Source of the DNA: a virus
Direction: 5' to 3' (one strand)
DNA length: 23,979 bases
IMG/VR virus record: IMGVR_UViG_3300047557_002449
Span: 1 to 23,979 of that record
In this document: positions 14,880-23,380 of the stretch, piece by piece
How the letters are laid out: each line of letters opens with the position of its first letter
Numbering within the stretch: the first letter of the stretch is position 1
Made by a program: the position numbers and the translations under genes
The notes under the pieces: generated by a model
Databases searched by the model: none
What the model saw: the letters and a program-made list of their open reading frames with translations, nothing else
Told to the model about the DNA's origin: nothing

Positions 14880-15143
14880 CTACTTTTTACCTGTTACCCT
14901 TCTCAATTTTCTTTCAGTCAATCCCCACTTTATCCGCAATTGCTCACAGCTCATGCCCTTTTGAGAGTCCTCCCGTATCAATGCCGCTGTCAATTGCTCA
15001 TAGGTCATGTTTAGCAACAAGGCCAAAGGGTCTTTAGGTATATCGGCAATGGTTGAAGCTTTTGCCCCGGCAATGCGGTTGTAAAAAATAACAATCACTT
15101 TTTCAATGTCGATGCGGGTAGACTCCCGTCGTGTATAGCCCAT
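14880..15143 (-). CDS. 87-aa protein with possible helix-turn-helix
   Basis: The ATG at 15143 (MGYTRRESTR) is preferred over a TTG at 15152. It overlaps the previous gene by 49 bases. The C-terminal part, GMSCEQLRIKWGLTERKLRRV, looks like a helix-turn-helix: an initiating helix, a WGL turn and a basic recognition helix. The N-terminal half is basic and hydrophobic (IDIEKVIVIFYNRIAG). A DNA-binding role such as a small regulator or a terminase-small-like protein would fit the motif, but it lies inside a structural operon and no family is recognised. The following 99 bases before the protease gene contain no clear promoter. Confidence 0.65.
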   Translation of the reverse strand: MGYTRRESTRIDIEKVIVIFYNRIAGAKASTIADIPKDPLALLLNMTYEQLTAALIREDSQKGMSCEQLRIKWGLTERKLRRVTGKK

Positions 15144-15304
15144 TTGATCCAATTTTTAATGTCCTTCAAATCTGCGCAGCATTCAGAGCCGCGCCAAAAT
15201 CCAAGCTGGAAAAGCGTCTTTGCATCCTCCCAGGTGATTTCCTGCTCTGCCATGTCGGCAATGGCTTGCTTTTGTTCGTCGCTTAAATGTATTGTCCTGA
15301 TCAT
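15095..15304 (-). CDS. 69-aa hypothetical protein
   Basis: ATG at 15304 overlaps the stop of the hub-like gene as ATGA. The product begins MIRTIHLSDEQKQAIADMAEQ, which looks helical, then has a W-rich second half (ITWEDAKTLF, GFWRGSECC, IKNWIKWAIHDG). It is acidic and has no signal peptide. The family is not recognised. Coupling on one side and a 49-base overlap with the next gene on the other support its reality. It sits at the junction between the tail and capsid blocks. Confidence 0.7.
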   Translation of the reverse strand: MIRTIHLSDEQKQAIADMAEQEITWEDAKTLFQLGFWRGSECCADLKDIKNWIKWAIHDGSLPASTLKK

Positions 15305-17379
15305 TGTATCGTGTTTTCACTTTCTTCTACCAAAGTTACGGGTGTGCTTACAAAGCTCCCCCGGTGGTCTTTAACTGCCAGGGCTTTGAATAGCCTGTAC
15401 CCGTAGTAATTAACGAGCAAGGGTTTTCTAAAATCCAACTCTTTGTAGTCTTGCTCAGTAAGCCAAAGCAACAATTCAAAGTCAGCCCTTTTGTAAAAAT
15501 CCTTTACAATTTTCAACCTCCAAAACGCTGTGTAAAAATCACCATTGCTTGAGCCGTACACTGGACGATAAAACCCGGCTACGCTTACCCGGCGCGTGGT
15601 CCACTGTGAAAGGTACCCAAACTCTGAAATTGCCGCACCTTCATAAACGAGTTGGTAAGGGTCGCCGCTGCTGTTCAACTGCTCGACTAGCCCGTGGTTG
15701 TACGCTACCCGATACCCAAGTTTTTTACTCAGTTTGCCGTCTTCGTTATCCCATAGTGCCATAAGTGCGGGGGTTGCCTCAACGCTGGAACCGTCAGGCA
15801 GAAACCCGATTTCCTCAATTGTGGTGTCTCGCTCAATGGTGGGTTCAAAGATTGGGTTCTCAAGGGTCTTTGTTTCCTCTTTTGCGCCCCCGGTGTCAAC
15901 AAGTTTTGACCAGATTTGTACGGGAAAATTCCTGCTTTCGATGAATGAATCAGAACTTTCTTTGAATTGTAGCCGCAAATACCGCTCATGCGCCTCTGAT
16001 ATTTCGCGTTTGACTAAAGACCCGCCCTGTACTTTGTCGGTAAAGTCCAAAGCAGAGTTCAGGAAAAAGCCCTCCATTACGGTCGCGTCAATACTGGCTT
16101 GGTAAGGCGGGTAAAGGCTGATTGTTTTGGTGTTGAAGTCGGGTTTAATAATGCCGCTGACCATGTGCTGCATTCCTTTGAATAAATCCAGGGCATTCAA
16201 ATTGGGGTCGATCAAATCGCCTAAGTTAATGGTGTCGTTTTCGATGTAGCGGGGTGGATCAGGTTCAAATCTCAGTCTTCCACCTGGTGAAATACTCCAA
16301 GGGTAGTCAATGCCCCCCGGTGTTATGTTGTCGGTGTATCCTGCGTACACGCTGAATGTATCACCCTGATTTACATTCTCAATCCTAAAGTCAATATTTA
16401 CCGTTACGGTTTGCGCTTCGCCTGGAATGCCTTGGATTTGCTCAAGCAAAATTATATCGCCAGATGTTACAGCACTGCTCCAAATAAGAAGCAATGACCA
16501 CGTTGCGCCCGGTAAATTTGCAGGGGTTTCAGCCAGTTCAATGACAAGGCTCATCCTCAAATTCAAGTCAATTTCATTTTGACTTGCGGTACCAGAAGGG
16601 TAGAGGTAGCCCCCTGGAAAATTCAGAATGTTGTCGTACAATCCAAAGGGATCATAAATTGTATCTGGGAAAATAAGGTTGCTCATTGTCCCGTCTAAAT
16701 CCATGCTACCATTGTTACCTACCGTTACCCGCAAAGGGTCTTGTTTGCCGTCGTAACTATACCAATGCTCACCCGAAATGTACCCATAAAGGCGATTGAA
16801 GGGCCAAACATCCCAAGTACTACTTTCAAATTGCCAGCCGATAGCACAAAAACAGGCCCGCATGACCTTGGTAAGATTGAACCACATGCGCAAATCCTTG
16901 AGTGTTGCGCTTCCTTCCTGGTTCCAACCTCCGTAACTGGCAAGTGTTGGGGTTGCCATTATTGTGGTATCGCTCCAAGCCGCTGCAATTTCTGCATCTG
17001 TGTACTCGAATTCCCCCAAATCAACGTCCCTAACTCGCAACCTTTGCAGTTTTTCAGCCCAATTTGAGCCGTAAATTTCTACTTCGTAACCTTCATCCTT
17101 GGTTTCTGTCAGTCTGATTTCGTCAAACTCCAAGATTTCACCATTGTCCCAAACCCATACGCCAATAGCCCCTGTGTAGTATGCAAAAAAATAATCATTA
17201 CCTGGACTGCGTGGAAGTGTAAAAGATAAAGCAACTTCCTGGCTTACCTTGTTCTCTGTATCAAGCTCGCTACGGCTCTTTGACTTGCGGATGCCGTAAT
17301 CCTCAGGCAAATCGAAATAAAACTCACCATCGGTTAGTAAATGCGCTGGAATGCCAGAAATTTTCTTTGCTTTTATCAT
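15301..17379 (-). CDS. Large baseplate hub-like (Tal-type) tail protein
   Basis: ATG at 17379 gives 692 residues. It follows the Dit-like gene in the place usual for the tail hub. Around residue 393 the pattern LNALDLFKGMQHMVSG, followed by a strand with 'NTKTISLYPPY' and then ALDFTDKV, resembles the hub proteins of Bacteroidota siphophages, where a helix, a beta strand ending in Y.PP and a 'D.TDK' turn are seen. No lysozyme or peptidase domain is obvious. The rest is rich in Trp, Tyr and Gly, as in beta-rich baseplate proteins. It would form the tail tip with the Dit-like protein. A 112-base gap with a hairpin lies upstream, which is exceptional in this block. Confidence 0.65.
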   Translation of the reverse strand: MIKAKKISGIPAHLLTDGEFYFDLPEDYGIRKSKSRSELDTENKVSQEVALSFTLPRSPGNDYFFAYYTGAIGVWVWDNGEILEFDEIRLTETKDEGYEVEIYGSNWAEKLQRLRVRDVDLGEFEYTDAEIAAAWSDTTIMATPTLASYGGWNQEGSATLKDLRMWFNLTKVMRACFCAIGWQFESSTWDVWPFNRLYGYISGEHWYSYDGKQDPLRVTVGNNGSMDLDGTMSNLIFPDTIYDPFGLYDNILNFPGGYLYPSGTASQNEIDLNLRMSLVIELAETPANLPGATWSLLLIWSSAVTSGDIILLEQIQGIPGEAQTVTVNIDFRIENVNQGDTFSVYAGYTDNITPGGIDYPWSISPGGRLRFEPDPPRYIENDTINLGDLIDPNLNALDLFKGMQHMVSGIIKPDFNTKTISLYPPYQASIDATVMEGFFLNSALDFTDKVQGGSLVKREISEAHERYLRLQFKESSDSFIESRNFPVQIWSKLVDTGGAKEETKTLENPIFEPTIERDTTIEEIGFLPDGSSVEATPALMALWDNEDGKLSKKLGYRVAYNHGLVEQLNSSGDPYQLVYEGAAISEFGYLSQWTTRRVSVAGFYRPVYGSSNGDFYTAFWRLKIVKDFYKRADFELLLWLTEQDYKELDFRKPLLVNYYGYRLFKALAVKDHRGSFVSTPVTLVEESENTIQ

Positions 17380-17469
17380 TTCGTTGGTGTAGATTTGTGG
17401 CGTTGTGAATTATGAGGTATTTGTTTTATGTTCATGAAAGTTAGACATTAAGGGTAAACATGTCACTGC

Positions 17470-17487
17470 GGGGGTTAATAGCCCCCC
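17470..17487 (+). terminator. GC-rich hairpin in the gap before the hub gene; terminator in the plus direction
   Basis: GGGGG (17470-17474) and CCCCC (17482-17486) form a stem over a 7-base loop. On the plus strand it is followed by TTTTTTATTT, as in an intrinsic terminator. On the coding (minus) strand the U-tract is absent, and the hairpin starts just after the TAA of the Dit-like gene. It could stop antisense transcription or protect or attenuate the leftward mRNA. The remaining gap 17380-17469 holds a GACAT-N11-ATGTC repeat and a near match to a -7 element (TAACTTTC), without a clear -33 element. Confidence 0.5.
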
Positions 17488-17491
17488 TTTT

Positions 17492-19036
17492 TTATTTATG
17501 CCAACGGGTTCCCGATGCACTTTTAAACACGCCTTCAAATCGCTTGTCCCCTCCCCTGTTCATGTTCACAAAGTTACCCCTGGTCATTTGTAGCCGCTCT
17601 AACTTCGACACGTATCCAGACTCGCCTATCACTTGCTTGATCCTATAAATCTGTGGGCTTCTTTGGAGTTGCTCAAACATGCCTCGGTTCAATTCGTTGA
17701 TGGGTTCAGAAATGTATACCAACTCGTTTTGTGCGTCGGTGATGGTGTCCACCCGGGCCACGTCCTGTATTTGGTCTTCATAGTCACGACCACCAGGCTC
17801 AAATATTCGGGTTGATGCCGTCACGGCCTGATTGAGTGCTCGGAGTTCTCCAAATCGGATGCTGTCAAAGCTCCCAAGATCGCCCAGGTAAATAATCACT
17901 TCTTTGCAGTCGCAATCCATATGCGAAAAAGTACGGGTCATTTTTTCGGAGTAGGGGGTTTTTACATCGCCGTCAGTGTAGGCAAATACCTGAATGTCTA
18001 CACTATCGGCTGTTTCAAGTAATCCAGAATATGACCCGTTAAGCGTACCCGTGGGGACAAAAAAGAATCTGTGTGCGTCGGTGTCCGGTGAAGCCGCTAC
18101 GGTTTCGGTGGTTTCTCCAATGTGGATTGTGAACTCAATTAGGAAAGGGTCAGCGGTGCGCCATGACCCATCATTGACCAAATAAATACCGGCCAATTCA
18201 AAGAAGTCGTTGCACAGATAACGCCTCAATGGGTTGCCTGTTACCCACTTAACAAGGGGGTCACCTGATCCGGTGTAAGGCTCAAACCCCAATTGGTCGG
18301 TGGGTTGAAAGATGGAATTGACCAGGGTAAACACGTCGCCTTGTACAACTTCTTCCACCTCCTGCTGACAAATGCTGTTTTGATTGACCAGTGCCGCTTT
18401 GAAAAGAATGTCCAGATAAAATTTATCCTCTGCCCAAAAAAGCAAATCGGTTTTGGGTTCGTAAGTGCTAAACAGGAAAGAAGGGTCAAATTTTATGGAG
18501 CACACCCCATTCACCCCGCTTGGATCAATTGCCGCGCTTTTTCGGCCTACGATTCGCGTTGAATCTGCGTATAAATCCCAAATCACAAACTTACTCTTTC
18601 TGCTTTCGGTGGTGCCGTTGGTGCTGGAAACTGATGGCGGGTTAGTAAGTGCGGAAAATACGAAGGTGAAGGGAGACAATGCGCCAGGCTTTGACCTGGT
18701 TGCAGTCACCACGGCCCCGGCATAAGTTACTACCCAATCAAGAAAATCAGGATTAATGCCTAGCATTCCCGCAAAATTAGCGGCGGTATCTTCTTTCGCT
18801 GCTTCGTGGTGGTAAGTAAGCGCCGTGTATGGCTCTGCTGAATCTGTGGTGAAAAGCGAATCCACGACAATTACCTCAAGTGCATCGGCTTCGGCCCCAT
18901 CAACAAAAGTTACTGTGAAAGTGGCAAATCCATCCGCACTATTTAGGAAGTCAGTTGTGCCCAATAGCCATTCTAGGTACTTGCTTTTGGGCTGTGGTAC
19001 GGTGTCGCTTGGTTGACTTGTTATCGTGAAACTCAT
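17492..19036 (-). CDS. Dit-like distal tail protein
   Basis: ATG at 19036 overlaps the tape measure stop as ATGA and gives 514 residues. Position between tape measure and hub is that of the distal tail (Dit) protein. The C-terminal third (from about residue 379, EVIIYLGDLGSFDSIRFGEL) contains the segment 'GDLGSFDSIRF' and a later 'SEPINELNRGMFEQLQRSPQIYRI', a pattern known from Bacteroidota phage tail proteins of this position. The N-terminal half is Thr/Ser-rich with many strands and an Ig-like character. It has HMDCDC in the middle of the C-terminal half. It probably links tube and baseplate; the family label is inferred from order and pattern. Confidence 0.6.
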   Translation of the reverse strand: MSFTITSQPSDTVPQPKSKYLEWLLGTTDFLNSADGFATFTVTFVDGAEADALEVIVVDSLFTTDSAEPYTALTYHHEAAKEDTAANFAGMLGINPDFLDWVVTYAGAVVTATRSKPGALSPFTFVFSALTNPPSVSSTNGTTESRKSKFVIWDLYADSTRIVGRKSAAIDPSGVNGVCSIKFDPSFLFSTYEPKTDLLFWAEDKFYLDILFKAALVNQNSICQQEVEEVVQGDVFTLVNSIFQPTDQLGFEPYTGSGDPLVKWVTGNPLRRYLCNDFFELAGIYLVNDGSWRTADPFLIEFTIHIGETTETVAASPDTDAHRFFFVPTGTLNGSYSGLLETADSVDIQVFAYTDGDVKTPYSEKMTRTFSHMDCDCKEVIIYLGDLGSFDSIRFGELRALNQAVTASTRIFEPGGRDYEDQIQDVARVDTITDAQNELVYISEPINELNRGMFEQLQRSPQIYRIKQVIGESGYVSKLERLQMTRGNFVNMNRGGDKRFEGVFKSASGTRWHK

Positions 19037-22000
19037 ATTTTGCTTTTTTCTTCGGCTTTTGCAATGCGTTCGTTTTCCCTGTTGGCTACAACTAGCCCGG
19101 CCTCTACCCCTCGTTTGGCTCCGACTCCAACGGCGGCGGCCATGTTCTGGATCGAGTTGGCATCTATCGAAACGATGCTTATTCCCCCGGACACACCCAC
19201 ATTCATTTTGGAAAAATTCGGCTCAAGCAATCCCCCTTGCTCAAACTTCACACCATAGCCCCGGTCGGCGTTGATGGCAGATAATACAACCCGTTTGCCT
19301 GGGAAATTTACCGCGCTGAGTTGCTTGAGGATAGGGTAGTAGCGGCCTGTATTATGCTTATTGATTATTGCTGTTCCTCCCTGACCATCATCTCCAATCC
19401 ATTCCCCGCCCTCGGCTTCAATGACTTGATTTCCTACCTGTACAGATGTCCCTCCGTGGGCATGACTTGGCCCCTTTATGATCATCCCTTTGGCGGCTTT
19501 TTGTGCGCTGATTTGGGCGATCTGTGAAGTAGTGGTGAAGGTCAGAAACGCAATTTGGGCAGCCTTGTACAAAGCGCCCAGCGGATCAGGAATAATTGAT
19601 GGAGTGGCCAAGATATTTACCGTACCGGATGCCAGCGAAGCCAGAGCCGCGGCAATCCTGAACCGCTTTTGCTGTTCAAACTCTTTCTTTCTGATACGCT
19701 CCTGCTCTGCTGCAAGCTCTTTTTCAAGCTTTTCTTTTTTCTTGGTGTTGTCCCCTGCAAGCTCAATTTCTTTGGCGTAACGCTCCTCTATTGCGTTTAG
19801 TTCGGATTCATTGCGAGCACTGGCAAGACCTGAGATTGCGGCTCCGGCTTCTGTGAGCGTGTCGAAGAATCGGCCAGAGGTAAAAAAGTTTCCGAACTCT
19901 TCTAGTAGTGCATCTAAACTTACTTCTAAATCTGTTCTAGTTCTTGAAGTAAACTGCTGTACACCTTCACCTATTTCTTTTCCAAGCTCTGCAAGGCGAT
20001 CAAGTAGGCTTGTTCCAACTACCCGCAAGCCCTTTTCAGATACTTGCACCTGCTTCAAAACTCCGTCCTCGGTTACAGTTTGGGTACGCTGGAAGGTTCT
20101 TTGTGAAGCATCCTGTATTTTTTGCGCTTCTCCTATGAATCCGGTTAGGTTGTCAAGCAGTGCTTTTTGTTCCTTTTCGGCCTTGTTAAGTTGGTCTTTA
20201 GCGGCAAACAGACGTTCAAAAAGTGCGGGCTGATCCTTTGGGGCTGCCTTATCAATTTCTTTTTCCAGTTTTGACACCTCACCCCGTAAAAATGCAAGCG
20301 AGCCTTTGCCAAATTCTTCAACAACCTTTTTGGCCTTAGTGGTGCTTGTGGTGCTTGTGGTGATTTTGTCAATTTTCCCTGCTGCCGTCTCGGTTTCTTT
20401 GCCAAATTGGAACACTTCACCTTTGCCCGTGTTGGCAAGATCAATAAATGTTTTTAGACCCTTTACGCTCTTGTCTTGCGCTCCAAAAAGGCGGGTAATG
20501 GGTGCGGAAAGTGTCTCAAAGAAGCTGGATATATTGCGCTTGGAAGAATCAAGCAGCCCCAAAAAAGCTTTGTAGGTACTCAGCAATAAGTCAAAAGGCA
20601 ACCTAACCAGGTCGCCCGCTTTTTTCAATAGTCCCAAAGTAGCTACAAACCCGCTCGACTCTTCATTTGCTACGCCTATGGTTTTGGAAAAATCACCAAT
20701 GAGTTCAACCAGGGGCTTAAAGGTTTCGATCAGGTCCTGGCCCGCTGTGATCACCTGCAAAAGAATGTCGAGTAGTTGGGTTTGGGCTACTGTGGCAAGG
20801 TCGCTTAAGTTTGCCCCGGCCCCACCCAAGGCTTCGCTGATTTCTACGACCTTTCGATTGAATGCGGTATTTACATCAAGGGTGCGAAGCTGTGCGACTT
20901 GGTATTCATTGGTGGTGTCAATAAGCGATAGGGTAGCGGTGTCAACATCTTTCAGGGACTTGATAAATTTTATCCCTGCGTCCTCACCCGCGCCTCTGAA
21001 TACATCCGCAAGCACTGCCCCGGCCTTTGGCCCATTCTCCTGGACTGTTTCAAGTTGCTTGGATACCTCTGCGATAGCCCCGCCAATACCTCGTTCACCA
21101 ATTATTTTTTGGATTTCTTCACCACTGATTCCAATTCCCTCCAGCGCCTTGAGTGTGGCCGGGGTAAGTTCTCGCAAGCTCAGAGCCGCTTCTTTTACCG
21201 CGTCTGCTCCTTTATCGGAGAAAACCCCCTCGGTTGCTTGCCTGTTGGCGATCTTAAAAAACTGATCCGCGTTTAATCCAGCCTCTTGAAAAAGACGTGG
21301 ATACTCTCTAACAGTGTCCAGAAATTCCCCGTTAGCATTTGATCCAGCAACAAAACCTTCTTCGATCCTGGTTAAAGCTTCGCCAAAGGTGATGTTGAAA
21401 GCATTGGCAACGGCATTGGCACTTTCTACAATTCGGCTTTGATCCTCTCCGAAAGTGTCAGCAACACCTTTTATTCGTGCGGTAAAGTCGTCTAAGTCTG
21501 CCCCGGTGGCGTTGGTAAGTGTTGAGATTTCGCCCCGCAATTCTCGGATGCCTTGCACCAATTGGTAGACATTTTGCAAGGCCCCTATCAAAGCCTCTCC
21601 TATTGCCGCTGCTGCACCTGGGATTGAGGCAAAGGCGGCAATATCAAACCCTGAAAGCTGGGTGAATACACCTTGGAAAGCTTCGCCGTAGTTACCAACA
21701 TTGCGTTGGAATTGCCCCAATGATGCGTCAATGTCCTTGAGTTCCCGGTCAAGTTCTTGAATGCGTTTGATCGTTCGCTCTCCAAATGCGCCCTGCCTTT
21801 CCTCTGCTGTCAGGTCTTTGTAGGAGTTGCGAAGCCGTACCAATTCAGCGTTCAGCGCCCGGTAAGAGTTCTTGCCCTGATCAGCATTTTGTTTGAATTG
21901 GTTGATGGCGTTGCGCTCTTCTTGTCGCTGCTCCTGCTGTATTGTCTTGAGTGCTGCGATCTGGTTTCCAAGCCGCTTGTATTCTTCGGTGTTGAACTTC

Positions 22001-22113
22001 TCAGCCTGTCGGGCTTTAGTGGTGTCCCGTATGGCCTTAGCCAAATCCTCCTGACTATTGACCGCCGTTTTAACGCCTTTTATCTCGACTTCGTAAACCA
22101 GAACCTTTGTCAT
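19033..22113 (-). CDS. Tail tape measure protein
   Basis: ATG at 22113 overlaps the upstream stop as ATGA and gives 1026 residues. The N-terminus is helical and heptad-like (about 35-145), a hydrophobic stretch follows (about 155-185, ASIPGAAAAIGEALIGAL), and a long helical middle contains the TP901-type pattern with ANAVANAFNITFGEALTRI. Another hydrophobic segment (about 835-870) precedes the C-terminal domain with GPSHAHGG (881-888), 'EAEGGEW' and 'TAIINKH', which is typical of tape measures of Bacteroidota phages. The protein sets tail length (roughly 0.15 nm per residue, so about 150 nm) and leaves with the DNA. No tail-chaperone pair with a slippery site precedes it. Confidence 0.9.
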   Translation of the reverse strand: MTKVLVYEVEIKGVKTAVNSQEDLAKAIRDTTKARQAEKFNTEEYKRLGNQIAALKTIQQEQRQEERNAINQFKQNADQGKNSYRALNAELVRLRNSYKDLTAEERQGAFGERTIKRIQELDRELKDIDASLGQFQRNVGNYGEAFQGVFTQLSGFDIAAFASIPGAAAAIGEALIGALQNVYQLVQGIRELRGEISTLTNATGADLDDFTARIKGVADTFGEDQSRIVESANAVANAFNITFGEALTRIEEGFVAGSNANGEFLDTVREYPRLFQEAGLNADQFFKIANRQATEGVFSDKGADAVKEAALSLRELTPATLKALEGIGISGEEIQKIIGERGIGGAIAEVSKQLETVQENGPKAGAVLADVFRGAGEDAGIKFIKSLKDVDTATLSLIDTTNEYQVAQLRTLDVNTAFNRKVVEISEALGGAGANLSDLATVAQTQLLDILLQVITAGQDLIETFKPLVELIGDFSKTIGVANEESSGFVATLGLLKKAGDLVRLPFDLLLSTYKAFLGLLDSSKRNISSFFETLSAPITRLFGAQDKSVKGLKTFIDLANTGKGEVFQFGKETETAAGKIDKITTSTTSTTKAKKVVEEFGKGSLAFLRGEVSKLEKEIDKAAPKDQPALFERLFAAKDQLNKAEKEQKALLDNLTGFIGEAQKIQDASQRTFQRTQTVTEDGVLKQVQVSEKGLRVVGTSLLDRLAELGKEIGEGVQQFTSRTRTDLEVSLDALLEEFGNFFTSGRFFDTLTEAGAAISGLASARNESELNAIEERYAKEIELAGDNTKKKEKLEKELAAEQERIRKKEFEQQKRFRIAAALASLASGTVNILATPSIIPDPLGALYKAAQIAFLTFTTTSQIAQISAQKAAKGMIIKGPSHAHGGTSVQVGNQVIEAEGGEWIGDDGQGGTAIINKHNTGRYYPILKQLSAVNFPGKRVVLSAINADRGYGVKFEQGGLLEPNFSKMNVGVSGGISIVSIDANSIQNMAAAVGVGAKRGVEAGLVVANRENERIAKAEEKSKI

Positions 22114-22649
22114 GCTGCTATTTTTCGTGCTTCTTCAATCGCTGCTTGGTAGATTTCATCGAAGTTCTCCACCAAAAGCTCGAATACCTTGAATTGCTCT
22201 TCGATGATTTTTTCCGCATTCATCTCAAGGCCAAACTTTATCCACTCAGTACGCCGCCCGTTCTTGGTGAATGCGTATGCCCCAGGCAGCGGGAACCCAA
22301 GTACAGCGGCTTTGTTGAGTGTCAAGAACGTGAACCGCTTTAGATTCGACTCTGAAAGCCCAGGTTTTACCACTCTGGCCCACTGCAATAACCTTGCCTG
22401 GGCTGCTGCACTCGTGTCTACCTTGCTTGCTGGTATTCCCGTGTCCAAATCTAAAAGGTAATCGTTGCCCTCTATGCCAATCCTCAAAGTATCTCCGACA
22501 CTTTCGACTATCTTAGCCTTTAGTGAGGCGATCCCCCGGCCTGTTGCAACGTGGCCCTGCTCCCTCAATTCGTCCTTTCCTTTTTCAACAAGGCTCTCCA
22601 CGGCATTCAGGGCAATTCCTATAAGCTCTTGGTAAGTTACTATCCGCAT
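22110..22649 (-). CDS. HK97-gp10-like neck / tail completion protein
   Basis: ATG at 22649 gives 179 residues and overlaps the upstream gene by 10 bases. The pattern of a helical N-terminus (LNAVESLVEKGKDELREQG), an ATGRGIASL turn, a strand and NDYLLDLDTGIPASK is that of HK97-gp10-like proteins, which sit at the head-tail junction or complete the tail. The C-terminal part is helical (KIIEEQFKVFELLVENF). It is followed by the tape measure by ATGA. The family resemblance is moderate and based on motif order; an alternative is another minor tail protein. Confidence 0.65.
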   Translation of the reverse strand: MRIVTYQELIGIALNAVESLVEKGKDELREQGHVATGRGIASLKAKIVESVGDTLRIGIEGNDYLLDLDTGIPASKVDTSAAAQARLLQWARVVKPGLSESNLKRFTFLTLNKAAVLGFPLPGAYAFTKNGRRTEWIKFGLEMNAEKIIEEQFKVFELLVENFDEIYQAAIEEARKIAA

Positions 22650-23380
22650 GAGTCGCAGTTTGTGACGGGAACAACTGAGCTAGTGGGATCGCTGTACTTC
22701 ATTCTGGTTTCTACTGGCTCACAAACCAATACTTTCAATGGGGTTGCATATCCCCTTGCTCCGCCTATGGCCCCGTCGCTCCATTTAGTAAAAGTCCAAC
22801 GTGAAGGTGGGTCAATCATGCTTTCGATCCATTGGCCTTGGGTGGTGAGTGGCCCGTATGTTTCCTGCTCAATGTGGTAATTGGCTTCGTGTTGAGTCAT
22901 CCAAAATTCATCTGTATCGTTGGTGAAAACTTCGTGCTCAAAAAGCTCTCGAATAAATGATCGGATGATAAAAAGCGAGTTTTCAAAAGTGCTTTCTCCC
23001 CCCAAGACTTCCGGTGGGCAATTCTCACATTTATTGCGATCCAAAGCAATGATGTTGAGTTCAAGGTAAATCCGGTCGCTTATAATACTGTCGGTATAAC
23101 TACCTGTTTCCTCAATCACCAATCCAGGATACTCAAAAACCATCTTGGAGGGATCGCTACCCGCCGCTTCCCAATTTCGGGAAAAGAAACGCCCAGCCTT
23201 GTAATCGCCATACGTGGCCCCCAATGATGGGTGCATGACACTTGGTTGCATATCATCCACAAAAGCAGCAAAGGAGTTAACCCGGTGAGGCACTCCCTTT
23301 TTGTTTTGTTCCCTTGAGGCCATTTGGGCCACGATCTTTCGGCAAATGGCTATAAAATCAGCCTTGGTTAGTACTTTCAT
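22640..23380 (-). CDS. Possible tail terminator or minor tail protein
   Basis: ATG at 23380 overlaps the upstream stop as ATGA and gives 246 residues. The N-terminal half is helical and basic (FIAICRKIVAQMASREQ), then contains KMVFEYPGLVIEETGSY and a strand-rich segment DRIYLELNIIALD, which recalls tail terminator-type folds. It has CENC at about 138-141 and ends in NCDSCG (241-246), the same motif seen in the connector-like 229-aa protein. The position before the gp10-like gene fits a head-tail joining role. No family was recognised with confidence. Confidence 0.6.
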   Translation of the reverse strand: MKVLTKADFIAICRKIVAQMASREQNKKGVPHRVNSFAAFVDDMQPSVMHPSLGATYGDYKAGRFFSRNWEAAGSDPSKMVFEYPGLVIEETGSYTDSIISDRIYLELNIIALDRNKCENCPPEVLGGESTFENSLFIIRSFIRELFEHEVFTNDTDEFWMTQHEANYHIEQETYGPLTTQGQWIESMIDPPSRWTFTKWSDGAIGGARGYATPLKVLVCEPVETRMKYSDPTSSVVPVTNCDSCG

